Source: Porodaedalea pini (lineage: Eukaryota > Basidiomycota > Agaricomycetes > Hymenochaetales > Hymenochaetaceae). Taken from it: a stretch of 64,000 bases of DNA. This document shows, piece after piece, positions 1-11,393 of the stretch. Numbering within the stretch: position 1 is the stretch's first letter; every line of letters starts with the position of its first letter. The notes below the pieces were generated by a model. The model saw nothing but the letters and a program-made list of their open reading frames with translations, ran no database searches and had not been told where the DNA came from. The stretch is from the NCBI GenBank assembly GCA_002794775.1, contig NBAY01000039.1, positions 248,001-312,000 of the forward strand. Direction: 5' to 3'. Both the position numbers and the translations under genes were made by a program.

Positions 1-1662
1 TCCTCCAAGAGCTTGAGAGCTGCTGATAGCGCAGACAGGTCCTTGATGAAAGGCATATACGCCCTAAGATTCCTGTAATTCCTGCATAGCGAGTGCTTCA
101 CACTGCCTGCTGGTGCACTGGCCTCTGCGAGAAGTACTCGGGCGTCCAGTTCTTCGTACGACAAGCTTGCTTCATTACAAGGATCCACAACAAGACCGGC
201 ATATTCTCTCATTCGACTATCGGCCGACTTAAAATCATATTTTTCCGGTCCCTCCAGTTGCGGTATCGGGGAAGCGCTAAACAAGATATCCACATCCTCT
301 TTTCGTTGTCTGAAGGCGAGACAAAGTACATATGCGATTCGGTTGACAGAATCACGCGTAAGTCTCTTTTTCAAATCAAATTGCGTGTCCAATACAGTAT
401 CGCAAGGGGTAGAGCCCACGTCGGAGAGTTGGGAAGAGTGCGTGGAGTAGTGAGCAGAGCCTCTTTTAGGCCAACTCTTTTTAGACTTTTGCTGATACTG
501 ATTGAAAATCCACATCGCTTCATGGCCCACGAAACTCTCGATTTTGCTCATAGTCTCGGGTTTCCCCTTTAGCTCCATGGATATCTCGGATGCCTGCGGA
601 AGTTCGCTCCTAATAACTTCCGCCAGAACAAGGGCGTCCGCATCATTGTATTGGGCCCGGTCGCAGAAAGGTTTGCAATCTCCATATCCTGCCTGTTCCA
701 CCCTCACGACAAAGGAAAGCGAAGCATTCATCTCCCAGAAACTCGGCCGTTCATGAGCATGCATAAAAGCAGCTAACAAGTCATGCAAGTTTTGGATTAC
801 CTTCTCTCTGTCGTACTTCAGATAGAGTTGCCCGAGATCGAATGCGTGGTTTTCCGTTATATTGGCGATTGATTTGAATGCCTCGAAGGGCACGCCAGGG
901 CCTGCCTTTGGGGTTTGAGCGTGCTGCACAAGGTCCCTCAAGACCCGTTTGTATGTCCACGGGTCACACACTGTGTTTTCCTGAATACGAGGGTGGTCGA
1001 TCGGGATGAAATAATGAATCCTTTTAGGCTTGCGGACATCCTCATTATTTGAAGTGTTTCCTGAGCAGTAACGAATCTGCAGGACACGCTCCGCAACACT
1101 GAATCCCGTAAGGAGTATAATCTTTCCTTCCTCGATTAATTTTCGAAGGCGCAACTTATCCGCCGCTTCAGGCTCCTAAATCAGAATGTGAGAATCAAGT
1201 AGAGTGATACTAGAGAAGGAGCTTTACCCTGAGAATAGCATCCGTATGAAGACTAAGTACACCACGTATTTCATCTTCTACTCAACGCGCATTGATTTCG
1301 CTTTGTTCATTTTTCTCCTCCAATGTATTAACCCGATCCGTGACAAAAAGAAGGCCGACCTGGGCCTCCAAAGAACGTGCCTCGTCGGCTGCAGCAACAT
1401 CTTGAACAGTTTGAAGCACGGTGGCCTTGCTTGTGTGGATTTGTGACTTGAGTTGGGTTATCCTAGCCAAGAGAGAATCATAATTTTTTCTGGCGTGAAG
1501 ACGTTTTTTTACGCTATCGCGATGCAGACTCTTTTGTAGACCGGACGGTCGACTCGAGGGCGAATCTATATTCTTCCCAAGGGAGACTGCGGTGACTCGA
1601 TTGTCGAGGAGGGACGACCAAATAGAAACGGAGTGATCGACGCTCGAGACAGTGGCTCTCCT
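1..1662 (-). pseudogene. Partial hypothetical coiled-coil protein with in-frame stop (runs off left edge)
   Basis: An open frame of about 390 codons runs on the minus strand from 1175 to the window edge. It joins through a 52-nt intron (1227-1176, donor GTAAAG, acceptor ATTTAG) to an upstream exon reaching about 1660. The upstream exon is rich in charged heptad-like segments (a likely coiled coil). The downstream part contains the stretches LLTGFSVAERVLQIRY and YFIPIDHPRIQEN. I do not recognise the family. An in-frame TGA at 1284-1282 interrupts the frame, and both sides of it look coding, so this is either a nonsense allele or an undetected intron. No convincing start codon was found, so the 5' end is open. 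Confidence 0.55.
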
Positions 1663-1688
1663 GGTTCAGAAACCTTGTCAAATCGCTC

Positions 1689-1705
1689 GATTCTGTCAGA
1701 ATCGA
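1689..1705. repeat. Perfect 8-bp inverted repeat
   Basis: CGATTCTG-T-CAGAATCG is a perfect palindrome with a 1-base centre, lying just upstream (minus sense) of the broken coiled-coil gene. On the minus strand it lies next to GTTCGATTC, which resembles a tRNA B box, but no A box or cloverleaf was found. Confidence 0.5.
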
Positions 1706-1736
1706 ACTCCCAACGCAGACCCTATAACTATAATGA

Positions 1737-2830
1737 TTGACGTCTGAAGTTGAGGAAGGTGCGGGGCCGTGTCAGCCTGTTTCGGATGGTCCGAACCCCT
1801 GGATGGTGTTCGTCGAGCGTTCGAACGTGCTCGAAGGCGTTCGAGCGTACCCCGAAGCGATCGAGCGACTTCTTAGTAGGGGCGAACGTGTGGGGCGACG
1901 GAAGTATGCAGGTATAATACCTTGTCGGGCTTGTCGGGCGCTCGGAGCTCTGGAATATCGGTTTCGAGCGTATGTGGTGAACCGAACGCGCTATTTGAGC
2001 GGTCGGCGGAGCTCGCAAATGCAGAGCAGAGATGAACTGAAGACGGGAATGACTTATGAGACTCGAAATGTGTACTGTGCGGCGAACTGGGGGTGTATTC
2101 CTCTCTACAGAATGAGTACAAAAGGTGTGCACTATTTATACTCTAGGCGAAATGAGCTCGGTACCGACGTCGAACGTACATACGGAGGTAGGGGAGTGCG
2201 TGCGGTGCGTATTCGAGTCAGAATAGTCGTATGTTATGGATGGAATGACTCGAGAACATGATGAATCACGAACTCGAAGGGGAATAATGGTTCGACATCA
2301 ATAAAAAGACCAATGAAACCCGAGAAACTTATCATGTGTGCATCCAACAACTCCATTCGAACGTCCTCGAATGTTCCTCGGGCGTGATGGCGACGAATAC
2401 GCACCCTGGAAGTGATAGACGATGATAAATAACGCTCGAGCCCCATGGAGAATGCGGCGAACGACGGAATCCGGTCGTTCGAGCGTGATACATTCAACGT
2501 CGACGGCCCGGGAATCGTCCGAGCGACCCATGATGGAACCCGATGCGTTCCCTGAGCCCAACCGCGTAATCCGGCTGCGCTATAAGCGTTCGAACGAGTG
2601 GATACGAAGTGGAAAGAGTGCTCGAGCGCGCATATAGTGGGATACGGAATGAATATACAGGAAATGAAGCGTTCGAGTGTGAATAGGACGTGGTATGAGT
2701 GTTCGAATGGGTGTATGAAAGTATTTGAACGTATGTATGAGGTTACTAATGGATCATATGAAAGATTCGAAGGTATATTGACGCTCGAATGGCCGAGTGT
2801 GACCATTCGAGCGTGTGAAATGCGAAGTGT
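1737..2830. repeat. Dispersed TCGA/TTCGAACG word cluster
   Basis: About 1.1 kb in which the words TTCGA, CTCGAG, TTCGAACG and CGTTCGAGCG recur roughly every 50-100 bases, for example near 1819-1851, 2358, 2484, 2588, 2671, 2765, 2783 and 2806. The spacing is irregular, so it is not a simple satellite. Several weak open frames occur on both strands but share the same word-derived residues (FE, SN, RS), so I do not call them genes. Confidence 0.5.
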
Positions 2831-3470
2831 AAGATAGACAGTGATGAAACGAAGTGCTTGACTGTGTTTATGGGGTTTGTATCTGTATATAATAATAAAT
2901 AAAGCGGGTGGTATGCTACTGCTGGGACGGCTGACGCCTCTGAAAGTCGCGCGCAGAATCGAGTCGCCTGCTTTGTATTTGTGACAACGCCGCTTCTTGA
3001 GACTTTTTCCTCAATCTGACCATGCTTAGCAACAGCTGCCTCTGCAATTACCACAACTTCGTCATAGGACTGTGATGCCTTCGCTTGAACGAGCTGCTTC
3101 TTTAGCGCTGCTCTTTCAGACGCTGAAAAATAGTGCACAGATGCATCAGGATGATCCCGCAGCAATTGTATAAATAGTACTTACAGCTACTACAACTAGA
3201 TTCCTCCCCTGAACGCTCTCGAGCCACTTCCTTTCCCTTTCCTTTTGAATCATTCTCTGCAGGTCCTTCAGAAGAAACTTCATCTGACGTCACGTCAGAA
3301 GGGCCCATGGAACTTACCAGGGAAGACATATGCTTACCAGATAGCACCTCTTGCAACTGCTCAGAGTCTTCCATGGTGTCTTCATGATCATGAACTTCAC
3401 TGGGTACTACACAAAATGCCTGTTTGTAAGCCACCAAAGACTTAGAACGTGGCGATCTATTCCGTACCAT
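2746..3470 (-). CDS. Hypothetical small protein, two exons
   Basis: ATG at 3470. Exon 1 encodes a Ser/Glu/Asp-rich segment (EDTMEDSEQLQEVLSGKHMS) ending in KGKGKEVARERSGEESS. A 62-nt intron (3184-3123, GTAAGT...TTTCAG) joins it to an Ala/Lys-rich helical exon with ERAALKKQLVQAKASQSYDE. The C-terminal end runs into the TCGA-rich region, so the true stop is uncertain. A second minus frame at 3757-3600 (begins MSATSTSFMTIAFMPTEPL) may be an upstream exon of the same gene, but an in-frame stop lies just before 3470. The family is not recognised; it could be a repeat-derived gene. Confidence 0.4.
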
Positions 3471-3850
3471 TAACCATGACTATGTCACTGGAAGGATCCA
3501 TAGGATGCCGTCCAGCTTGTCCTTCCGTAGCAATGGGTACTTATAGGGGTGAGCGATGAGGTGGGAGAGCAAGACTGATGGGGATGGGAGGAGAAGGACG
3601 AGAGATAAAGATGAGACCGGTGCATTTTGATGCCCTGAACCCTCCTTTTGTATTCTTGCCGCATTGGGATAGCCAGTTCCCTACCTTCAACCTTGGTCCA
3701 CAATGGCTCAGTTGGCATGAAAGCAATAGTCATGAAGGAGGTAGAGGTCGCTGACATCTTTCGGGAGGCTTAGGTACCAAAATATTTGGTAAGCAAAAAT
3801 ATCCGATGCTCTAAGCGAAATCGAATTGCGTTTCTTTTCCTGACCCTACG

Positions 3851-5650
3851 ATGCCGCCTCAACGTGTCAGAAAGAAGTCCAAAAAACTCAAAGACGGCGA
3901 AGAACTAGCTGCGGAATTAGCTGTGCAGATGAAGAAACACCCTGTTGGTCGCCCCAGGAAAAATGAAGTCCCCAATCAGGTCCCCGAAACTCCCGCAAAA
4001 AAGCAGTCGAAATCGAGTGGGAAGAAATATGCTACAACAGCAAAGCTGACCCGCCGAACTGTGAGTTGTGAAATTTGATGCAAATGCTCTCTCTGACCGG
4101 TTTTCATGCCCATAGCTGCGCAAGAATGGCAATGACAAGGATACAGTTGAACAGGAGCATTCGCCTGAAGATCAGGGGGATATATCCATTGCGGACGTCG
4201 TTCGGGCTTCAGGACTTGGCTTGAACGACACTATGAATGAAACGCAGGGTTTTGACGATGACAGATCGGCCTTTGATGAAATTCCTGACTCCCCTGACAA
4301 GCCTGATGAGCGTTCTTTCCATCTTGATGATGGTACAAAACCTCCATTCATTGTTGCCTAAGGCTGTGGCTAAGAAAAGTATAGCTGGCGAGTACGTGGA
4401 CTGGAATACTCCCTCCCTTGGACATGCAAAAGCTTATGGATGGATCACATCGACACCTGCTGCAGAGAAAAAGCCCGAACTGGAAGTCATGGTAAAAATT
4501 CATGACGGTACTGGCGTGCGAGACATGAAGATCAACTCCAAGATGTCGCTGGCTGATTTGATCAATGAAGCGGTTTCAATCACCCGGGGCCATTCTACAT
4601 TCGACCAACTTGGTTACACAGCTTGCTGGTCTGTGAAGTCTGGGACAAAGCTCAAACCAGAATATTTGGATACACAAGACCAGTTGGACGCGCTGTTCAA
4701 ATGAGTTCACAGGCATCAAGCAGCTGAAAAGAAGAAGAAACGAGGTAACGAAAACCCCGGAATTGTCATTCGGAATCTCAGTAATCAGGTTCGTCTATAG
4801 TATTTGATGTATAAAGTGGTTCCTGACATGCAGTGAAGAATACACGCGGGAACAATGGGAACAGCAATAAACAGCAAAGTGCAACTAGAACGAATGCGAC
4901 TCCTTCAGGGGTCACCGGTGCTAAGGAAGCTTACGATGCTGCACTCGAACGGATTATGGCACAAATCGCAGCAGCGTTCAAATGCGATAAACACGACGGC
5001 AGGCTCTGTGGTAAAATAAGAGGGTCAAAAGACCATCTTATGTATTCCAACAAACATCTTGTTGAACATGCAAAACTGATTGTGAGTCCATTGACAAAGC
5101 ACAATCTCACCGGACTAAAAGCATACTTTGTCCAGTATAAGAATACTCCGGAGTCAAAGTGGACAAAGTACCGGGGCAACTGAAAGTATTGGACAAGCAG
5201 TGGAAAGCAGCTGACAATGCCAGTGCAGGAACCGGCTCTGACATAGCAACTGGGCCTACAACATCCCTCCCCAACAGTGCTCCTGTGACAGCCGGAACAG
5301 TGGCAACTGTAGTGCCAATGCAACCTTTCAACCAGCCGGTCATTGCCCAGCACTACGAAATGCATAACCGGGTGATAGCTGAGCGCAGGCCACGCGATTA
5401 CCCTTCTGTTCGGAATTGGATTGAATCATTGCACGATGACATGGAGAGAGGCCGCGATGACTACCAATACAGGTCTCTGCTACCTGTTTTCGAGGCCAAT
5501 GATGTTAAACGCTTGGATGACTTGGCTTACTTAGAATTTGGAAGGCTCGAGAAGATGGTTATTGATGCTCAAGTGGAGGCAAGCATTGGGTTACTCAATT
5601 GTATCGTTCGATATGCGCAGGAGGATGTTTCTCACATCAAGGAACAGTAG
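3851..5650 (+). pseudogene. Decayed AT-hook / SAM-like domain protein
   Basis: Exon 1 (ATG 3851) is Lys-rich and carries an AT-hook-like HPVGRPRKNE. A GTGAGT...CCATAG intron ends near 4116, followed by an acidic exon. The frame then changes by one base near 4360, meets an in-frame TGA at 4702-4704, passes an intron (about 4789-4832), and changes frame again near 5165-5180. The last frame (5159-5650) ends with a helical segment (LLPVFEANDVKRLDDLAYLE, then ML-type helices) that resembles a SAM domain. The pieces read as one protein only if these breaks are ignored, so I call it a pseudogene. The SAM assignment is by general pattern and not certain. Confidence 0.5.
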
Positions 5651-5746
5651 TTATGCATACATCATATAGACAGAATATATTACATTGTTGGACCAGTTGA
5701 GACAGTGACAAGGAAGCCTGTATCCACTCGATGAAGAAACCCGACA

Positions 5747-6980
5747 CTAACAGAGATAACCGCAATGATGATAGAAAGCACGACAGTCTGCAGCACTGAT
5801 AGACATGGTTTCACCGTAAAGCTTCGCGAATACTGAAGCGTCCGTTTCCTCATCACTGAATTTGACCCGACGAAGTCGAGATTTCAGCAGAGAGAATGCC
5901 AGCTCGATCGGGTTGAAGTCCGGAGAATACGCGGGAGAAATTCCAGCTTCATGCCCCTGTGCAGAGTCAGATCAGTAAGAGCCCTGCATCGCAGCACGAC
6001 AGGTCAAAATAGATGGACCTTGACTCAATGAGTTCACGGATTTCCAGTGACTTGTGGATTGTGCAGTTGTCCATCACCACGACAGAGTTTTGGGCCGGCC
6101 AAGGTTGCATGTGGTCCAAGAGATCCCTGATAAATGCGGAGAAGGAGGTGGCATTGAAGGATCCTTCCAGTATTGTACAGTCAAGCATGCCAGTCGAAGT
6201 GATTGCGGGCAAGATCGAATACCTAGAAGAGGCAAGCAGTCAGATCTGCAGTCATAAAGGTAAGCATCGCACCTTTTTCCCCGTGTAAAGATCACTTTCC
6301 GACATGCCTGATAACCCTGCAAAGCCCATGCTTTCTTCCTCAAGAAGGTACGTCGGTCGCATGCGCTCTCATCGACAAAGATGAGCTGTTCTGCCTCATA
6401 TTGAGATCCCATTCTCAATGTGTACTGGAGCCGAGCGGACTCGCTGCGTTCAAGTGCCCTTTTTGATATCTTGAGCAGAGTAAGTTTGCTGATGCGAAGC
6501 CATAAGCATCACCGCACTGTCTTCAGAGTGAACCCAGCCCGGCACAGAGACCTCCATACTGTAGTGTCCAAAACCTTCTTGCCTGTTACCCTTTCCAGCT
6601 CCTCCCTCACCTCGTCTAAGTACTGGTCCTTGCGATGCTCTATTGTGCTCAAGAGATACTATAGTTCAGTTAGCCACAGCGAGTCATTACAATTCAAAAA
6701 ATGCACTCACCTGTGTATCCGCATAATCAAGCAACCTTGGTCTTCCGGTCCTCGTGCCCTCCTGTTGTAAATGCCCCATGCGCTCGTGTTGAGCAACAGT
6801 TCGGTGGATTGTTGCTCGATGGATATCTATTACCCTGGCCAGGTCATGCATGGTGAAGAGTCGTGACTGATACAGTCTGAATATGATGTGTCTTGCATCA
6901 TCTGAGAGTGCCTTGCCTGAAACCATCATGGAACGACCTGAGAGGAGGAGGAAGTAGAGTGTTGGCTTTTGTGTTTGCAT
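5747..6980 (-). pseudogene. Tc1/mariner (IS630-type) transposase, broken
   Basis: Starts at 6980 with a helix-turn-helix N-terminus (LYQSRLFTMHDLARVIDIHR, then RATIHRTVAQHERMG). Three introns give a coherent protein: 6710-6659, 6272-6223 and 6018-5957. The catalytic acids are visible: FVDESACDRRT (first Asp), VVMDNCTIHKS (second Asp) and SPDFNPIEL (Glu). Two lesions disable it: an in-frame TGA at 6511-6509 after GFTLKTVR, and a 1-base loss near 5931-5936, where GMKLEFLP is in one frame and AYSPDFNPIE in the next. The stop is at 5749-5747. No clean terminal inverted repeat was found on the left side. The MITE-type arm ending at 7604 may be its right terminus. Confidence 0.8.
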
Positions 6981-7144
6981 GGCGGTGGCTTGGCTAACAC
7001 GTGCTCACGTGCTCACAGGTGTTGGTAGTATGCACAGAAATTTGAGCGTAGCAGTCGAAGCACAAAGCGAATGGACAGGAAACTTGCAGGGAAGATGGCT
7101 TTTATGTGTCCGATAATTACACAAAAAGAATCATAATCTTAGCG

Positions 7145-7604
7145 GTCTTCTCGCCCGTGCTGCAAGACCTGTTGTGAGAAGAGGAAGGTGGAAAGAGCTC
7201 GAAGTGGAACACAAACCTTGCTGCTGCACCATGAATACTGAATGGATTGGCTTCAGACTTGCAGGAGCTGTTGGTATAGTCATATACTTAATTTACAGTC
7301 ATGGGAAAGAATTTTATAGGTAGATGTAGGGGAGCCATAATTTTTGAATCTCAGTGGAAATGTATGAGAGAACAGACTGGCTGCACTTGTTTGATCTCCA
7401 CCCACCTACACAGTCAATGTATTGCTCCCTATTTTACATATTTCTGCTCCTGAGAACCATGCCTATTTTTTGAGTACTTAATGAGCAGGTACTGCGCAGA
7501 ATTTACAGAGAAAATCAACATTTATTCTATTTTTCGACGTTTTGGCTCAGACGCGGCTCATTTCACGTGAAATGCACATGTCGCAGGACTTATGAAAATG
7601 GCTG
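7145..7604. repeat. Solo arm of the foldback MITE family (right end GGCTG + TA)
   Basis: From the CTGCAAGACCTGTTGTGAGA segment to GGCTG at 7600-7604, followed by TA (7605-7606). The sequence matches, with scattered substitutions, the right half of the complete foldback element at 41700-42545 and the reverse complement of its left half. Here only one arm is present and it extends further inward than in the foldback copy. This is what would be expected if it were the terminus of a longer parent element, possibly the Tc1/mariner copy at 5747-6980. That link is an inference. Confidence 0.7.
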
Positions 7605-7606
7605 TA

Positions 7607-7850
7607 AGTAGAAGGCAGAAGGAAAAGAACAGGAATGACAGGGCCCCATGATCAAATAGCTCGTCCAATGCCAACATGGCTATGATGGCTTTGCCCGGTA
7701 CTAATGAGCCTCCTTGACAGTTGGATAAAACCACATCATAGATGATCATTGCACATGTTTCGATGACCAAGAAAACGAGTGCGATCAAAAGGGTAAATAA
7801 CGGAAGACGGTATCTGCGAGCGATGCCTAGGGCGAGGATACTATTTGGAA
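7607..7850 (-). pseudogene. Fragment of a multi-pass membrane protein gene
   Basis: A minus-strand open segment encodes hydrophobic helices ending SFLFFSFCLLL. It aligns by eye with the membrane protein at 35816-37017: IETCAM / IQTSAM, LALDELFDHGALSF / WALEAFCGNWALLF, FLFFSFCLLL / FLFLSFCLLL. It is cut on the left by the MITE-type arm (TA at 7605) and on the right by the 5'-truncated LINE, so only about 80 codons remain. This looks like a second, destroyed copy of that gene family. Confidence 0.65.
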
Positions 7851-9091
7851 CTAGTGCACCTCAGCCTGACATTGCAATAGGCTCAGATGTACTAAACTGG
7901 GTAACTGAATATGTCTATGTTGGTGTTACATTTATCTCTGATAATAACAATATCTTCTACAAACATTATACTGCTAAGGCCTCTAAAGCACATTCTGTCA
8001 CCTATGCTACTCTAGCCCTTGAGTCTCACATAGGCATCATTCCACCTAAGGAGGGTATACAACTATACTCAGCTCGTATTGATCCTCATCTCACTTATGC
8101 ATGTGAAGTTACTCCTGATACAAATAGGAAACTTCAAAGCAATCTTGAGGCAGTCCAGCACACCTTCCTTAGGCGCCTTCTTGGGCTCAATCCTAGGTCA
8201 ATGGTGGCTCCTCTATATACAGAAACAGGACTTCTTCCTCTGCATGTTCATCGTATCATCATGTGCTTGCGGTATTTTAAATACCTCCTAACACTCCCAT
8301 CTCAAAACTTAGCTAAATGTGCTCTTCATGACTCTGTGCAACTCTCTGCCCAGAATAAGGGGTCCTGGCTCAATGATCTGCATCTTGCTCTCTCAAATCT
8401 GAGCACAGATCAGCCTGTCACTATCCCTTCTATACAATGCACACCCTCTGCACTAGATGGCATAATAAAGGAGGTTGAGGCTAAGTGTACAGCTTCTCTG
8501 CAATGGGCTATTGATGCCACAACCAAAACTCATCTCATCCAAACCTGTCTGGAAAAGGATAGCAAAGGAAAACTGGTTAAGCAAACTCTAGCATTTAGAC
8601 ACTATCTAAAGGTCACAATTCCTGAGCACAGAATTGCCCTTACTCGCCTACTACTCTCAGACCACTGTCTAGCAGTAGAACAGCTAGCTAGGGCCACTTC
8701 TAATAGGCATGGTTCAATACCTCGTCATCTGCGTCTATGCCGCTTTGGCTGCAATGCAGTGGAGGACCCTATCCATGCTCTCTTACAATGCTCAGCTATC
8801 CCTGAAGTTGTCTCTCTGTGCCAAGCCTACCTTGCCTCATTACATCCTCTGCCCTTCACAGTACAGAACATGAGTGTAACTTCACCAGAGTTCTTCTCCT
8901 TCTTGTACCAGCAGCAGAAGCATGTAAACTCATTGGCTCACTTTACTTACCAGATTCTAAGCATCTTCCAAGACTCACCTATGCATGTCCCTACACAGTT
9001 CTCTGTCTCTTCAGAGAACAGCAGAGACTCTATACTGGACACAGGGAGACAGGGTTGGGACATAGAGGATGCAGAGGTTTCATCCTTCTGA
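7850..9091 (+). pseudogene. LINE-A ORF2 C-terminal part
   Basis: The open frame continues without a stop to 9091. It includes YLTYA-type thumb features (DPHLTYACEV, HTFLRRLLGLNPRSM) and a C-terminal Cys/His cluster with CRFGCNAVEDPIHALLQC, the pattern seen at the end of many LINE reverse transcriptases. The endonuclease and catalytic palm (YxDD) regions are absent because of 5' truncation, so the product cannot transpose by itself. The ATG upstream at 7742 belongs to unrelated sequence. Confidence 0.75.
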
Positions 9092-9356
9092 ATTTCTGTA
9101 TTCTACATCTTGAATAACTGGCTGCGAGAGACGACTTTCCCTGCCTTTTCTGGAGCTCACTAATTCTGTACACTAACAAACTTTTTCTATGTTGGGCTTT
9201 GGAAAGGGATGGGGTGGTTATCGGAGCAGAGCTGGTGGAGATGTGCTGAATAGGGAGTATTTAGTGCTTGTACTCCTGACATGTAGTTCGGTGACCCGGT
9301 GTTTCTGTTTAGGGACCCAAACTGGGAAATATACCTACCTACCTACCTACCTACCG
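7850..9356 (+). mobile_element. 5'-truncated non-LTR retrotransposon (LINE-A)
   Basis: Contains only the 3' part of a LINE: the end of the reverse-transcriptase region and the C-terminal zinc-knuckle region, then a short 3' UTR ending in CCTACCTACCTACCTACC (about 9337-9355). A short tandem-repeat tail is typical of some non-LTR elements. The 5' truncation point near 7850 directly abuts a foreign gene fragment on the opposite strand. Confidence 0.7.
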
Positions 9357-10314
9357 GCACCTATAACAGCAAATGTTAATGAGCAGCAATAGTAATGCAG
9401 TGTTAACCTCACTGTGTGAAACAAAGTTTATGACCACCGTGATGCAGCAGGTACTGAGTAGTATAGACCCACCAAATTTCCAGAGACAAGCTAGCTACTC
9501 TTTTGAGCCTTCCAGTCAGTGATTGTGCTATTCGACAAAGCCATATGACTTCATAGCAGATACTGCACCCTGGGAAACTTAATGCAGGGGGAGGACTAGT
9601 TTTGCATCATGATGTTGTACGGCCCAGAGAAGCAGCCTGTGCAAACACCGGACCGAGGATGCAAGGTATCTTCTGGCGATGTTATAGAGAATGACGACCA
9701 GATGATAGACAGTGACTTCAGTTTTGGCAGACCTCGGAGCTTTAGTGCAGCAAGAGCTACTAAGAATTATGATACGAGAACATGCTATGCCTCGGCAGGA
9801 TCCCTACAGAAGTTGAAATATCTTGAGTCCACAATAATCAGCAAACATCCTGTGCAACAATATTCATGTGTTATAAAAGTGACGGACTCAGAAGAGAAGC
9901 AGATGCAGCACACTAGTACTGGCAGTTTGAGATTGAGTGACTCAAGAGTCAGAGACTCAGAGAGGCTTGGAAGCTTGCGAAGGTGACATGACACTGGCAC
10001 GTGCTTGTTATTTTATAATACTCTGCTATCTACTACTAACAGACCTCCAACTGCTGCGGAAAAGGAACCGGAATGAGAAAGACTACATAGCGCTCGAGAA
10101 ATGGGGTAGGATAATGTGGAAAGACTGTATATAGAGGTAAAGGCATGGATAGTAGCTAAAGGTAAAAGGAGAGTGGTAAATCAGATAAAATGGGCATGCT
10201 GTCAGGTGGTCGATGGAAAGAGAAGTATGCAAATTTCAAGAGTAAAAGAAAATTATTTCGGCGAAACCAGTCAGAAAATGCTATAGGAAGGGATCTTTGA
10301 TGAAAGAGGCCGTT
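9357..10314. other. No gene recognised
   Basis: Between the LINE-A tail and the LINE-B stop codon. Several short open frames occur (for example + 9609-9986) but none has recognisable motifs or splice structure. The right part is probably the 3' UTR of LINE-B. Confidence 0.4.
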
Positions 10315-10980
10315 TCAAACAAGTGAAAAGAAAGGGCAGCAATTAAGCATATGATGGACATCATGTTTTACGCACAATGGGTCAGGACAACGAGGTTCGA
10401 GGTTTCGAATATGCAGGTCGAGCGCGTTCAGCATTATGCTGGCGGTGTGAGAAAGAACTGAGCGATGTATCTTTTTCCTTGGGGAAAGCTTCAGGAATGG
10501 ACAGAGAGATCGTGTTGGGTAAAGGATGAACGAGGACGGCTCAACTATTGAGCGATGTCCACGAAGATTCGTGATCCCGGCTTTCCAGTCTCGAAGGAGG
10601 TCGAGCTGTACTTGCATGTTCAAATTAGGTAGGGAATGCAGGATGGTCTTGTGATCAGGTTTGGTGGTGGCATCTTTTGCAAGTTTATCGGCTTTGGAGT
10701 TGCCCAGTACTCCTCTGCGTGAGGGGAGCCACTGTATCATGATATGTGAGGCCTGATGGTGGAGGGTGAGAAAGATTCCGCAGAGATGGCGGAAGGTTAT
10801 GATAAAATCCACATGTCGAGCGTCGTTAGAGAAGATGAGCTTGACGCAATTAAGTGAGTCCGTAACAATGTGGATGTGAATAGGTGTGAAGCATTTCACC
10901 AAAAGGAGGGAGATATGATGCATGGCTGCGATGAGCGCTTCCTGCTCCTCAAACAAGATGTTCGATCGAGAGTGCGCTGC
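10315..10980 (-). pseudogene. LINE-B ORF2, RNase H and C-terminal part (distal to LTR insertion)
   Basis: Encodes the rest of an RNase H domain (EEQEALIAAMHHISL, VTDSLNCVKLI, GVLGNSKADKLAKDA) and a C-terminal Cys/His cluster (CPDPLCVKHDVHHMLNC). It is the continuation of the frame at 17293-17678: removing the LTR element and one copy of its 5-bp duplication joins KELAVFSSAA to HSRSNILFEEQE in frame. It ends at a TGA at 10315. Confidence 0.85.
10976..10980. repeat. Target-site duplication of the gypsy element, left copy
   Basis: GCTGC directly before TGTTAG. It matches GCTGC at 17293-17297 directly after CTAACA. Confidence 0.85.
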
Positions 10981-11393
10981 TGTTAGGCGGGAGTCCGGGA
11001 GACGACTCGGACTGGGCAGGCCTCGGCTGACTGTCGTCTGGGACGTGCTATACTCGAGCGTAGACTCGGGACACGCTTACTCAGGCTAGGTCGTCGCGGA
11101 GGTAAGAGGATTAATACAAGTCTAAACTAATACAAGGGGGACGAGTCTCACCTAGGTCGTCGCGGAGGTAAGAGGAAAAGCAGAACAAGGAGTTCATGCG
11201 ATTCCTGAGACCTTATATAGTGACGACCGTGAGACTATATTACCTAACATTACATAACAAGTGGGAATGGAACGAATGAAGGCAGTGTGGGAATGATTGT
11301 GTAAGATGGGTAAATATAATGAAAAGGACGGATATAATAAAGGAAATGGTAAAAGGGAAAATAAAGGAAAAGGTGAAAGTTCAGGTTCTAACA
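10981..11393 (-). repeat. 3' LTR (left copy)
   Basis: 413 bp, TGTTAG...CTAACA ends. Contains an internal direct repeat of about 25 bases (CTAGGTCGTCGCGGAGGTAA plus following bases) near 11084 and 11151. It appears identical to the copy at 16880-17292. Confidence 0.95.

Noticed and set aside
1681..1740. tRNA-like B box (GTTCGATTC) on the minus strand
   Set aside because: No A box, anticodon arm or acceptor stem could be drawn; the motif is part of a short palindrome.
2234..2806. 190-codon minus-strand open frame
   Set aside because: Composition is dictated by the TCGA-rich words; overlapping frames on both strands are equally open and no domain is visible.
9336..9356. CTAC tandem repeat as a possible microsatellite or CRISPR-like array
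   Set aside because: Only four to five units and placed exactly at the 3' end of LINE-A, so it is best read as the element's tail.
9609..9986. 125-codon plus-strand open frame
   Set aside because: No motif, no splice context and mixed composition; it lies in what is probably LINE-B 3' flank.
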